Assembly (NCBI GenBank): GCA_018266215.1
Contig: JAFEAV010000028.1
Span: forward strand, 1-64,000
From: Cyanobacteria bacterium SZAS LIN-3
Lineage (GTDB): Bacteria > Cyanobacteriota > Vampirovibrionia > Obscuribacterales > Obscuribacteraceae
Direction: 5' to 3'
Length of the DNA: 64,000 bases
Position numbers and translations under genes: made by a program. Positions within the stretch are counted from its first letter, which is position 1; each line of letters starts with the position of its first letter. The notes below the pieces were generated by a model that saw only the letters and a program-made list of their open reading frames with translations, did not search any database and was not told the origin of the DNA. Shown piece after piece: positions 1 through 8,629 of the stretch.

Positions 1-837
1 GGTAATTTCGGGATCGGCTGTCAGCACCATTATTGGAGGGTGGTCTTTGGCGACTAGATGGAGATTGTTGAGGCAATCGTCGGTGTACATAAATTGTGGC
101 ACCAGTCGCATGGCCATGGCTCCGGGCACGGCTTCGGCAAATTCCTTTACCGTTGTCCATGGATTTTCTAAAATCAGAGCCTTGCATTTATTGGTGGCGG
201 CGAGTTTTAGGCAGACATAAGAGCCCAGGTCGCGACCCAGTAAAACCAGGTGATCAGGGGAGACACCCTTTTGTTTGACCAGATAATCGTAAGCTGCCTG
301 CGCGTCCAGGACTGCAGTCTGGACTGTCGGTCTGGCGTCTGTTTCGTTTAAGCCGCGGTAGTCAAACAAAAATACCGAGAGCCCGGCATCACGCAGCATC
401 TTTATGTAGCCGGTCATAACAGGCAGGCGCTTGCCGAAGCCGTTGTAGCAAATGAGCACCGTGTCCGGTCCCGGGCCCTTGAAATACCAGCTCTCGGCTT
501 CCACGCCGTCGGATGTTTTGTATTTGCAGATTTCGGGATCTTCCAGTCCGAGGTTTTTGAATTCGTCCTTTGCCATCGGCCTGGCGAGCGCGTCAAAGAT
601 GCGCACACTGGGTGCGTCGGGGCCGCAGAGCACGCGTGAAAAATTGGAGAAGTCTTTTAAATCTTTGCGATTGTGGCCGCGGTACAGTGTCTCAATCAGA
701 AAAGATGGATTTGTAGCCGGAGCAAAACACAAAATTAAAACGAGGGTACCCAGAAGTAAACATACAACCAGAAAAGTAGTCAGACGCAGTGCGTATGTCG
801 CCGCGCTTGGTTTTTGCTTCTTTTTTTCTTCAGACAC
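1..837 (-). CDS. Partial membrane-anchored alpha/beta hydrolase (BEM46/S33-like), 3' end beyond window
   Basis: The frame is open for 279 codons from a GTG at 837 to the window edge, so the C-terminus (expected Asp/His of the triad) is missing. A purine-rich GAGAGG lies about 10 nt before the GTG. After a lysine-rich cytoplasmic N-terminus, residues 20-39 form one hydrophobic segment, so the hydrolase domain should face the periplasm. The core shows the fold landmarks of the family: an oxyanion-type loop CYNGFGKRLP, FDYRG, then the nucleophile-elbow position LLGRDLGSYV, and ALILENPW. The elbow usually reads GxSxG; here residue 203 is Asp rather than Ser, so classic serine-esterase activity is doubtful. 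Substrate unknown. The next gene upstream ends 68 bp away on the same strand. Confidence 0.75.
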   Translation of the reverse strand, partial: MSEEKKKQKPSAATYALRLTTFLVVCLLLGTLVLILCFAPATNPSFLIETLYRGHNRKDLKDFSNFSRVLCGPDAPSVRIFDALARPMAKDEFKNLGLEDPEICKYKTSDGVEAESWYFKGPGPDTVLICYNGFGKRLPVMTGYIKMLRDAGLSVFLFDYRGLNETDARPTVQTAVLDAQAAYDYLVKQKGVSPDHLVLLGRDLGSYVCLKLAATNKCKALILENPWTTVKEFAEAVPGAMAMRLVPQFMYTDDCLNNLHLVAKDHPPIMVLTADPEIT

Positions 838-905
838 GCTGTTCCAGCCTCTCGCCACTGGAGCAGTCTACCCCAGGCGTTTATCAGATTCAACTTTCCA
901 GGGGG

Positions 906-2678
906 TTAGTGGGCCGGGTAGCGCGAGTTTTCCATTTGTTGTCTCACGCGCTCGAAATCGTTGCGCACCTTGCGTTGCAGGTCGGTGAGCTCACCTGGTC
1001 TTCGACCTGCCGTGGCTGAGCTGGGGAAATTTGTTGTTCGGCTGGTTGGTCTGGTGCTGCTGGATGATGAGAATGGGCTTGAAAATGACGAAGGTGTGCT
1101 TTTCGCCAGGCCGTTCTCCGGGACAATTTCCAGGGAGCCGTCAAACTGGCTGAATTGTTTGGACTTGAAAAAGTCAGCGGTGCCCTGACCGCCAATTAGA
1201 TACATGCGCCGTCCGGAGAGCATCATGCGCGATCTGAAAAAGAGATCCTGGTTGGTGAGACTGACTTTGGCCGGCAATTTACAGGTGACGTACATCGTCG
1301 GCATGGCGCCACCACTGACGGCACTGAGGCTGACATTGCTGCCGTGCATTTTGCTCACTATAGAAGCGGCAATTGTTTGCAGAAACGCGGCTTGTCTGGC
1401 GGGATCCGATATAACGCCAGGCAAAATTATGTAGGAGAGACATAGCTGTCCGGCAAAAGTGGGATAGGAGTAGTCGACCATGCGAATGTTGTTGACCGTT
1501 TCATACTTCACTTCCGGTTCACCCGGAAGTGACACCCTGAGCATACCTTCGGGGTAGAACATCCGTTTCATATTGCTGCCGCCGAAACTGATCGTCTGGT
1601 TTTTTCTTTGAGTCAATGATTTGACTTGTTCTATGCTGTAGCCCTGGGCGCTTAGTTTGGCTACCAGCCCTTGTTTGCCGCCTAAGTGCGCTGCACCTAC
1701 CGCCACAAGAACGGTGCCGTGCTCCGGCAAATTTTTGCTCAGGACCTGCAACATTTCCTGGTTGCGCTTGTCGAGAAGCGCTTCTCTGGCTGTGTCCAGA
1801 GCGCTGTCCCTGGTCTCTCCGTCAAGACCGATGCTGTAGAGACTGTCGGCGTCGCCTTTCGACCAGAGTGATTCAATTTTCTCCATCTGGCCTTTGGCGT
1901 TGCGCACAGCGACGATGTCGCCGAGCAAAAGTTTTTCCTGGGTGTTCTTGTCGAAACTGCTGATCACTCCCAGCTGTGACTCGACAGTTTCCAGTGGAAT
2001 TATTTTTTTTGATGTGGCGTGAGCTTCTTGCAAAAGGTGGCGGTCGATACCCAGATCGGCTTTGTATCCGGCTTTGCGCGTGTTGCTGCTGGTCAGCAGT
2101 TGGCCTACTACCCAGGGCTTGTATGGTTCGTACATGGACAGCGTTTCGCCCGACCAATCTACGTACTGATTGAGCGCGTCGCGGGCGGAGGCTGAGAGGT
2201 TTTTGCTGAGACAATCCGGTGGTGTATAGAGGCCGAGTTTCTTCAGGGCTTCGATCATTTTTTCCCGACTGAGTTGCAAAACGTCTGCTTCGACAAACAA
2301 GATTTTACTTTCGGTCAGTGCCTTTTCCATTTCCTCGGGCAGTGGGTAAAAGCCGCTGCGGGCCACGTGTATGGTGCCAAGCAAATAGATTGTTCGGGCG
2401 CCTTTTTTGCAGCACCAGAGGCAGATTGGTTTTCCCTCGGGGGTGGTGGCGGTAGCCACTTCGGAGGCCGGAACTGGTTTTGCCGGTTCGGCTGGGGGCG
2501 CAGCCTTCGCCTCCGGGGGAGGCGGTGTTGCGGCTGCATCTGTCGGCGGAGCTTGACCGCCGGTGTAATGAGTTGGTTGAACGCTGCTGTCCAGTACCTG
2601 CGCCAGGGCAGTACTTTGCAGGATTGACGCCAGGAGGGCAGCAACTGAAAGTGCTGAGAGCTTCGGTTTGCGTTTCAT
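906..2678 (-). CDS. Exported TraB/GumN-family protein with unique C-terminal extension
   Basis: A 590-aa protein with a signal peptide (about residues 1-27, ending TALA), a proline/alanine-rich spacer (40-75) and a TraB/GumN domain at about 85-355. The domain carries the family signatures YLLGTIH (GTIH at 101-104) and VAVGAAHLGG (328-334). The family belongs to the Tiki/TraB metalloprotease-like superfamily, whose conserved GxxH motifs may bind metal; enzymatic activity in bacteria is mostly unproven. Residues 365-535 form an extra region I do not recognise, followed by a Ser/Thr/Pro-rich stretch and a charged C-terminus. The start is supported by AGGAA about 7 nt upstream. It probably acts in the periplasm. 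It is divergent from the small exported protein at 2834. Confidence 0.8.
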   Translation of the reverse strand: MKRKPKLSALSVAALLASILQSTALAQVLDSSVQPTHYTGGQAPPTDAAATPPPPEAKAAPPAEPAKPVPASEVATATTPEGKPICLWCCKKGARTIYLLGTIHVARSGFYPLPEEMEKALTESKILFVEADVLQLSREKMIEALKKLGLYTPPDCLSKNLSASARDALNQYVDWSGETLSMYEPYKPWVVGQLLTSSNTRKAGYKADLGIDRHLLQEAHATSKKIIPLETVESQLGVISSFDKNTQEKLLLGDIVAVRNAKGQMEKIESLWSKGDADSLYSIGLDGETRDSALDTAREALLDKRNQEMLQVLSKNLPEHGTVLVAVGAAHLGGKQGLVAKLSAQGYSIEQVKSLTQRKNQTISFGGSNMKRMFYPEGMLRVSLPGEPEVKYETVNNIRMVDYSYPTFAGQLCLSYIILPGVISDPARQAAFLQTIAASIVSKMHGSNVSLSAVSGGAMPTMYVTCKLPAKVSLTNQDLFFRSRMMLSGRRMYLIGGQGTADFFKSKQFSQFDGSLEIVPENGLAKSTPSSFSSPFSSSSSTRPTSRTTNFPSSATAGRRPGELTDLQRKVRNDFERVRQQMENSRYPAH

Positions 2679-2833
2679 GCTGCGTTCCTGCCGCGGTCAT
2701 AAACGGGTTCCCCTGTCCTACTACCCGTCGCCCGCAGCGCCGAAACCGCCTGGCTAAATCTTGCTGGCATAAAATGGGTCGCCATTGCTGGGTATAGTGG
2801 TCTGTAGGCCACGTTTAGAGGGGAGTTTGGACA

Positions 2834-3331
2834 GTGCGCGGAAAGGAAATTTTCGTTCTGGTAACCCTGCTTTTGCTGGCCGCGGTGAGCGCTGATAAGG
2901 CTTCCGGCGAGGACAAAGTTGTTGTCAGTCCGCTGCGGGGTAATGGCCTGCTCTGGCTCAGTTATGGTCCGGGCATCATCAATAGCTGCAAAGCTGTCGT
3001 CTACCGCGAGAATGGCTCGAATGAGATGCGGGTGAGCGAGGGCGAGCCCAGATTTGCCGCAATAAAAGAATGGCTCTCAACCAATATTGAGAGACGACTC
3101 AATCTTTCGCCGACAAAGCCCTGCGTCACCGAAGTGGAGGTGTCACGATCGATTACGCTCTATTCGGATCCCGATACTTCGTCCAGTCATTTACTTCTGC
3201 ACATTCCGCTGACCAGCCAGATACTGGCGCCAAAATCGAAAAATGTCGCCTCTCGCACTGAAGAGAGACTGGGGCAGCTGCAGGCGCTCTTCAAAGGCAA
3301 AGTGGCCAGTACTGCCGATGAGCAGGACTGA
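2834..3331 (+). CDS. Small exported protein of unknown function
   Basis: A 165-aa protein starting at GTG, with GGGGAG upstream. Residues 1-25 look like a signal peptide (MRGKEIF then a VTLLLLAAVSA core). There is no lipobox cysteine. The mature part is mixed alpha/beta with no motif I recognise, and has two cysteines that could pair. The N-terminal part of the mature chain reads like a short beta-rich domain (LLWLSYGPGI), and the C-terminus is charged. It converges with the MshEN-like gene 11 bp downstream and is divergent from the TraB/GumN gene, so it is probably transcribed alone. Function not assignable. Confidence 0.6.
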   Translation: MRGKEIFVLVTLLLLAAVSADKASGEDKVVVSPLRGNGLLWLSYGPGIINSCKAVVYRENGSNEMRVSEGEPRFAAIKEWLSTNIERRLNLSPTKPCVTEVEVSRSITLYSDPDTSSSHLLLHIPLTSQILAPKSKNVASRTEERLGQLQALFKGKVASTADEQD

Positions 3332-3342
3332 GGTTGCGAATT

Positions 3343-3666
3343 TTACTCTTCGGTCTCGGCCTTGTGCTGCATCATTTCAGTCAGTGAATCAATGATCGCC
3401 TGATCTGTTTTGTGCTGCAGATCCAGCGCTTCCAGCAGTTCCTGGCGGGTCATAAGTCCCTTGGACAGAATGATTTCGCCCAGCGGCTCTTCCGATTGGG
3501 CCTGTTCCTTGATCAGATCTTCCAACTGCTGCAGGCTGATTTTGCCCAGCTTCAAAAGTACTTCACCGAGTTTTTCCGGACGAGTGAGGTGCTCCCATTT
3601 CTGGTCCTCACTCATGTTCTCGTTGTATTCGTTTTTTGATGGGTTGGTGTTTTCAGTGTCGCTCAT
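3343..3666 (-). CDS. Stand-alone MshEN/GspE-N-type domain protein
   Basis: A 107-aa acidic protein. After a charged, disordered first 30 residues come two back-to-back copies of the type II secretion GspE-N / MshEN motif: KLGEVLLKLGKISLQQLEDLI at about 32-52 and PLGEIILSKGLMTRQELLEAL at about 60-80, each followed by a Q. In MshE and related ATPases this tandem 24-residue motif binds cyclic di-GMP, with the leading Arg of each RLG contributing. Here those positions are Lys and Pro, so binding is uncertain. No ATPase domain follows, so it is a free-standing adaptor or receptor. It lies 13 bp downstream of secF on the same strand and may be cotranscribed with secDF. Confidence 0.7.
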   Translation of the reverse strand: MSDTENTNPSKNEYNENMSEDQKWEHLTRPEKLGEVLLKLGKISLQQLEDLIKEQAQSEEPLGEIILSKGLMTRQELLEALDLQHKTDQAIIDSLTEMMQHKAETEE

Positions 3667-3679
3667 TGTGGTTCTCTTG

Positions 3680-4648
3680 TTATGCCGGCTTCAATTTTTT
3701 ATTGCGTTTGTCGCCTTTGAATTCTCGCCACCAGACAAGCAAGCAACTGGCGTTGAAGATTGATGAATAGGTTCCTGAGATGATGCCGATCAGCATTGCC
3801 AGCACGAAATCTTTGGTGGTGACGCCGCCGAACAGATAGAGTGAAAGCAAGGTGATGATTACAGTCAGCGATGTGTAGATGGAACGGGTCAGGGTCTGGT
3901 TGACGCTGTCGTTGGTGATGTCGCCGAAAGTACGCTTGTACTCTTCTTTTGTATCCGGGTTGATGACTTTGCTGCCTACATATTTTGCGTTTTCGCGGAT
4001 ACGGTCAAAGACGACGATTGTGTCGTGGACGCTGAAACCGATGACCGTCAGTACCGCCGAGATGAACAAACTGTCCACTTCGGTGCCGACCGTCAGGCCG
4101 AGGATGGCGAAGATGCCGACCAGCACCAGCACGTCGTGGAAGAGTGCGGCGATGGCGCAGAGAGCATAGTCAAATTTGAAACGATAGGAGATGTAGCCGA
4201 CCATGCCGGCGAAGGTGACGAAGAGCGCCAGCAGGCCGTTCATCAGCAGTTCCGGTCCGATGGTGGCCGTCACTTTATCAACCGATATCGGTTTAAATGG
4301 TCCCAGTTGCTCGACCAGTTTGGAATCCACTTTTGCCTTTTGAGTTTCCTGGTCAATCGACTTGGTGCGCATGACGATTACTTCCTGGCCGCCCACCATG
4401 GCCTGTTGCACCTGTGAGCCTTCAAAGCCGCATTCGGCCAGGACTTTGTGCACTGCTTCCAGTGAAACCGGTTTTTCAAATTGATACTGCATGATCGAGC
4501 CGCCGGTAAAGTCGATACCGGGTTTGAGCGGCGAATGGAATTGAATCATGCACATGATTACGGCAATCAATCCGGGCACGGTGATGGCCAGAGATATGCC
4601 GAACCAGATCTTGCGATATTTGACGACATCTACGAGATCTTTCTTCAT
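3680..4648 (-). CDS. secF: Protein translocase subunit SecF
   Basis: SecF, 322 aa, the usual length. With SecD it uses the proton-motive force to complete export of proteins through SecYEG. Visible features are TM1 (about 15-35), the periplasmic signature PGIDFTGGSIMQY just after it, and a C-terminal bundle of five TMs with the conserved segment beginning FSVHDTIVVFDRIREN. The start overlaps the secD stop by 4 nt (ATGA-type coupling), which fixes the start and implies translational coupling. The C-terminus is basic (KGDKRNKKLKPA). Confidence 0.97.
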   Translation of the reverse strand: MKKDLVDVVKYRKIWFGISLAITVPGLIAVIMCMIQFHSPLKPGIDFTGGSIMQYQFEKPVSLEAVHKVLAECGFEGSQVQQAMVGGQEVIVMRTKSIDQETQKAKVDSKLVEQLGPFKPISVDKVTATIGPELLMNGLLALFVTFAGMVGYISYRFKFDYALCAIAALFHDVLVLVGIFAILGLTVGTEVDSLFISAVLTVIGFSVHDTIVVFDRIRENAKYVGSKVINPDTKEEYKRTFGDITNDSVNQTLTRSIYTSLTVIITLLSLYLFGGVTTKDFVLAMLIGIISGTYSSIFNASCLLVWWREFKGDKRNKKLKPA

Positions 4649-6213
4649 TTCACGGCCTCCTTGCTCGGTTGTTTTGGTTTTTTCTGGTCAAATTTGTAGC
4701 CGAACAGACCGAGTTCTTTCGGGATCAGGTGCAGCATTGTGCGGGTGGCGGCGATTGCCGTAAACATCGATACGCCCACACCGATTGCCAGTGTGAAAGC
4801 GAAACCTTTGACCAGGGTGGTGCCGAACAGCATCAGCACCGCGCAGGCGATGAGCGAGTTGGCGTTGGAGTCGAGGATTGATGAACGGGCTCTGACGAAG
4901 CCGTTTTCCACAGCTACCCAGAGGCCTTTGCCGCTCTTCAGTTCTTCTTTTGTGCGTTCAAAAATGAGGATGTTGGCGTCCACCGCCATACCGACCGAGA
5001 GAATGAACCCGGCAATACCGGCCAGTGTCAGAGTCACCGGGATGGTTTTGAAAATGGCCAGGGTGGCTATTGTGTAGAGGATCAAGGCAATGTCGGCAAC
5101 GAGACCGGGCAGGCCGTAAACGACAACCATAAAGACCATAACGGCGGCAATACCGATGGCCCCGGCAAACATACTCTTCTTGATTGAGTCCTGGCCGAGG
5201 GTGGCTCCCACTGTGCGTTCTTCCAGGATTTGAATCGGTACCGGCAGGGCGCCGGCGTTGAGTTTGTCCGCCAGATCGCAGGCTTGAAACTGGGTGAAGG
5301 AGCCGGTGATCTGACCGTGGCCGCCTTCGATTGGTTCGTTGACGCGTACACCGGGGTAGCGCTCAATTGATAGTGGTTTGCCGTCGGGACCGCGTTCGGT
5401 GGGCACGCCGTCGAGGAAAATACCGATGTATTTGCCGACCATGCGTCTGGTCAGCGCGCCGAATTTTTTTGCGCCTTCCGGCTTGAATTCAAAATTTACT
5501 TCCCAGTTGTTGCTGGCGTTTGTCGGCGTGCCCTGGGCGTGTTTGAAGTCGGCACCGGTGATGCCTGTGTCTTTCCAGTAGGGCAGGCCTTCGGAGCTGA
5601 AAGCCATTTCTTTGAATTCGAGCAGGGCTGTCGTACCGATTCTGTCTTTGGCTTGCTGGGGATCTTTGATACCGGGCAGCTCGACGATAAGTCTGTCTTT
5701 GCCGGCTCTTTGAACGATAGTTTCGGACACACCCAGGCTGTTGACCCGGTTGTCGATGACGTTTTCCACGCCCTTCATTACTTCGGGGGTGATTTCAGGC
5801 ACCTGGGGTGGTGCCGGCACGGCTTTGAGCAAAAGTTGACTGCCGCCGCGCAAATCGAGGCCGAGCTTGAGATTGGTAAATACGGTGTAGCCGCGCACGT
5901 GGGCCAGCACCTGGATATTGTTGGCCAGGGAGGCCATTTCAAATTCGTTTTTGACGACTTCGTCTTTCTCGCGCGGATTCATCTTGTCCCAGCCGCGCTG
6001 TTTTTTGACTCGTTCCATCACTTCGGTTTGCAGCGCATCGCCGGTCAATGTGGAAAGGTGCTTCCACTCTTCGACCGTGGCGTTGGGCACAACCTGTACG
6101 AGATTGACCAGGGACCAGACGAGCACTGCGATAACGGCAAACGGCTTCCAGTCTTTAAAAAAGTTCGACCGACCAGCTCTCGATGAGCTTGTGGACTGCC
6201 CAAATGTAATCAT
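4645..6213 (-). CDS. secD: Protein translocase subunit SecD
   Basis: SecD, 522 aa, close to the cyanobacterial length. TM1 is at about 22-42. The periplasmic P1 region carries the family signature GLDLRGGSQLLL and the segment VENVIDNRVNSLGVSE. Five more TMs fill the C-terminal half, with AVDANILIFERTKEE in TM4/5. It works with SecF in the cytoplasmic membrane. No yajC is adjacent. The secD-secF order is the canonical one. The ATG at 6213 follows a purine-poor leader, but no better in-frame start exists before TM1. Confidence 0.97.
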   Translation of the reverse strand: MITFGQSTSSSRAGRSNFFKDWKPFAVIAVLVWSLVNLVQVVPNATVEEWKHLSTLTGDALQTEVMERVKKQRGWDKMNPREKDEVVKNEFEMASLANNIQVLAHVRGYTVFTNLKLGLDLRGGSQLLLKAVPAPPQVPEITPEVMKGVENVIDNRVNSLGVSETIVQRAGKDRLIVELPGIKDPQQAKDRIGTTALLEFKEMAFSSEGLPYWKDTGITGADFKHAQGTPTNASNNWEVNFEFKPEGAKKFGALTRRMVGKYIGIFLDGVPTERGPDGKPLSIERYPGVRVNEPIEGGHGQITGSFTQFQACDLADKLNAGALPVPIQILEERTVGATLGQDSIKKSMFAGAIGIAAVMVFMVVVYGLPGLVADIALILYTIATLAIFKTIPVTLTLAGIAGFILSVGMAVDANILIFERTKEELKSGKGLWVAVENGFVRARSSILDSNANSLIACAVLMLFGTTLVKGFAFTLAIGVGVSMFTAIAATRTMLHLIPKELGLFGYKFDQKKPKQPSKEAVK

Positions 6214-6328
6214 TAATGTGTTTCAGCCTTGACAATAAGACGCCTTCTGACAGCTTCAGATTTTAACGCATCCATTGAATGCCAGTCTGGCGCCTTGTCT
6301 AATGTTGTCGGATCCGGTTGCTCAAAAC

Positions 6329-7021
6329 CTAGGCGGTAATGACAACGTCTCCGCCTTTTTGCACGGCCTGTTCCAGTGCCTGCACCGTTCTTGACAAAAG
6401 CTCGTCATGCTCGCGGGCATGGGTCGGAAATGCCGCCAGGCCTACCGAAGTGGTGACTTTGAGATTGTGCCAGTTGTGGGTGATGCCGTGATTGGCTACC
6501 CGACTGCGGATGCGCTCGGCCACGATGGCCGCGCCGGAGGCATTGGTCTCTGGCAATATGATGGCAAACTCATCGGAGCTAAATCTCGATGGGATGTCAA
6601 CGTCGCGGATGGCTCCTTTGAGCACGCCGCCGATAACTTTCAAAACAGCGTCGGAGGTCAGCGCACCGTAGGACCGGGTGATGTCTCTAAAGCCATCAAC
6701 CGAAACCATGCAAAGAGAAACCGGTCTCTTATAGCGCTTGGCGCGCTTGAGCTCGTCCTTCATTTCTTTTAAAAACGTGCGCGAATTATAGAGCTCGGTC
6801 AGGGTGTCGAGCAGGGCGAGTTTTTCGATGTCTTCGCCGTTGGCCGCCGAGAGCGCCTGGGTGGTCAGAAGCGAGCGCTGCTCGAGTTCTTTCACCCGCT
6901 CAATCACCTGGTTGTCCATAAAAGCGCGGGCACCGGCTATCTTAGCGCGTTGCGGATTATCAAGCACACGGCAAAACATGCATGTGCGACCGCTGCAAAT
7001 ATGGTCCGTACGTCCTGTCAT
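6329..7021 (-). CDS. Degenerate GGDEF-domain protein (SSDEF, I-site retained)
   Basis: A 230-aa cytoplasmic protein without TM segments. Residues 1-60 contain a cysteine cluster (Cys9, Cys14, Cys17 in the segment CSGRTCMFC) and a short helix. Residues 62-228 form a GGDEF fold, with LDTLTELYNSRTF at its start. The active-site loop reads SSDEF (148-152) instead of GGDEF; the second Gly normally holds the GTP phosphates, so cyclase activity is unlikely. The product-inhibition site RxxD is intact as RDVD (139-142), exactly five residues before the loop, so the domain could still bind c-di-GMP. The cysteines could hold a metal or Fe-S cluster (inference). It is monocistronic, 115 bp downstream of secD. 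Confidence 0.85.
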   Translation of the reverse strand: MTGRTDHICSGRTCMFCRVLDNPQRAKIAGARAFMDNQVIERVKELEQRSLLTTQALSAANGEDIEKLALLDTLTELYNSRTFLKEMKDELKRAKRYKRPVSLCMVSVDGFRDITRSYGALTSDAVLKVIGGVLKGAIRDVDIPSRFSSDEFAIILPETNASGAAIVAERIRSRVANHGITHNWHNLKVTTSVGLAAFPTHAREHDELLSRTVQALEQAVQKGGDVVITA

Positions 7022-7122
7022 ATTGGTTTTAGACCCTAATCCCTTAAATTCTTATACCTGGCCCAGTATAGTTTAATCGCCCATAAACAACTAGATAGCT
7101 GTCGAGGGCCATTAACCCTACT

Positions 7123-8517
7123 CTAAACCAGGCGCCCGTCGCTGACAACAGCTTTCCCATCGATTAGCAATAAGCGGCAACCGGCGGTCTCCTCAAATAG
7201 CGCCGCGGCCGGGTCTTCTCCCTCAGCCACCGGGCGCTTCAGGTCAAAGGCGGCTATGTCGGCGGCTTTGCCAATCTCCAGGCTGCCGGTGGTCGATTGC
7301 AGGCCGACGGCTCGGGCGCCGTCGATGGTGAGCATGCGCAGGATGGTCTGGTAGTCGGGCACTTGTCCGATATCGGTTGAAGAATTTGCCAGAAGTTGCC
7401 GACGCAGATAGAGGCCCTCCTCAAGCAGGTTGAGGCTGGGGGAAGAGGCTTTGCTGTCGGTACCCAGTCCAACCGTCAGACCGGCCTGCAAAAATGGCGC
7501 CGGCGTCGGCAGACCATTTTTGAGAATGACATTGCTGCGCGGGCAGAGGGCAACTTTGACCTTGTGGCTGGCAAGTAAACCGATATCGGTTTGACTTGTT
7601 TTCAGGCAGTGGGCGGCGATGGTTCCCTCGTCAAGAAGGCAGTGTCTGGCCAAATGCTCGGTCGGACTCAGGCTGGCACCGCGCCAGGGAAGGGTTTGCA
7701 GAAAAACCGCCTGGTCGATATCGGGGTGGGGCGGCATCACCTTTAATAGATATCGCTCAAGGCGGAGGTCGACATCTCTGATCCAGTTTGCTTCATTGTC
7801 CGACTCGGCCAGATGACAAGTCAGAGGCAGATTGCGCTCCCTGGCCCACTGCCCGGCTTTGAGCCAGAGGGCTGGAGACACCGTATAAGGAGCGTGCGGT
7901 GCAACGGTCAGGCGGATGCGCCCGGCGGCCAGGGCTTCGGTCAGTGCACTACCGGCGGTGCCAATCAGTTTTGCCAGGCGCTCCTGCCACATATCAAAGA
8001 GAAGGGCCGCTTTGTCCTGGTCCAGGCCAAAGAGCTCAAGTCCAACCAGACCTTTGATGCCTGTTGTGGCCAGGCCAGTGGCAGCCGCGCCCATGAAAGT
8101 ACTGTCCACGACAAAACTCGTGCCCGCCAGTGCCGCTTCCTGCGCACCTGCCAGGGCTGACTGGATAAGGATTTCGGGGGTGCCGAGCTGGGAGCGACTT
8201 TGCGCTACCAGACCTTCTAACCAGTCAAACATGGTTTCGCCGGTGAAGTCGGTGAGATGGGCCAGGTTGCTGTAATCCAGGTGGGTGTGGAGGTTGAAAA
8301 GACCGGGGGTTATGACCGAATTTGGCAGTTTCAGGTGGTAAGACAGAGCGTTATCGGTTGTTTTTTCGACAACATCAACGTCCTCAGCCTTCAAAACCGC
8401 TTCGATTTGGCCAGTGGCGCGGTCGATAATCAGCCCGCCGCCCTTTATCGCCGCACCGGTGACAGGCAGTACCCAGGCGGCTGTAAGTAGAAAACGCGGC
8501 GATGTACTATAATTCAT
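7123..8517 (-). CDS. Amidohydrolase-superfamily deaminase (SAH/MTA deaminase, TRZ/ATZ-like)
   Basis: A 464-aa metal-dependent hydrolase. The first metal pair is in FNLHTHLDYS (HTH at 77-79), the next ligand His in VAPHAPYTVS, further in LTCHLAESDNE, and the catalytic Asp in GLGTDSKASS. This order and spacing match the S-adenosylhomocysteine/methylthioadenosine deaminase and aminodeoxyfutalosine deaminase subgroup rather than guanine deaminase. The C-terminal composite-domain strand (GSLEIGKAADIAAFD) is present, so the enzyme is complete. It could serve purine salvage or the futalosine route to menaquinone; the sequence alone cannot decide. It is divergent from yceD. Confidence 0.85.
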   Translation of the reverse strand: MNYSTSPRFLLTAAWVLPVTGAAIKGGGLIIDRATGQIEAVLKAEDVDVVEKTTDNALSYHLKLPNSVITPGLFNLHTHLDYSNLAHLTDFTGETMFDWLEGLVAQSRSQLGTPEILIQSALAGAQEAALAGTSFVVDSTFMGAAATGLATTGIKGLVGLELFGLDQDKAALLFDMWQERLAKLIGTAGSALTEALAAGRIRLTVAPHAPYTVSPALWLKAGQWARERNLPLTCHLAESDNEANWIRDVDLRLERYLLKVMPPHPDIDQAVFLQTLPWRGASLSPTEHLARHCLLDEGTIAAHCLKTSQTDIGLLASHKVKVALCPRSNVILKNGLPTPAPFLQAGLTVGLGTDSKASSPSLNLLEEGLYLRRQLLANSSTDIGQVPDYQTILRMLTIDGARAVGLQSTTGSLEIGKAADIAAFDLKRPVAEGEDPAAALFEETAGCRLLLIDGKAVVSDGRLV

Positions 8518-8629
8518 GCTCTCGACCCGAGGCAGGCAGATGGCTTGGGTGCATTGGTTGATTGCGGCCGGCTCACTGTCAGCGCGCGATTTTCTTATTG
8601 TCAGCTCCGATTATAGATAATTTAGTCCC

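Noticed and set aside
452..988. 178-codon open frame on the plus strand
   Set aside because: It lies opposite the partial alpha/beta hydrolase and the end of the TraB/GumN gene, whose motifs are clear; the plus-strand translation has no recognisable domain.
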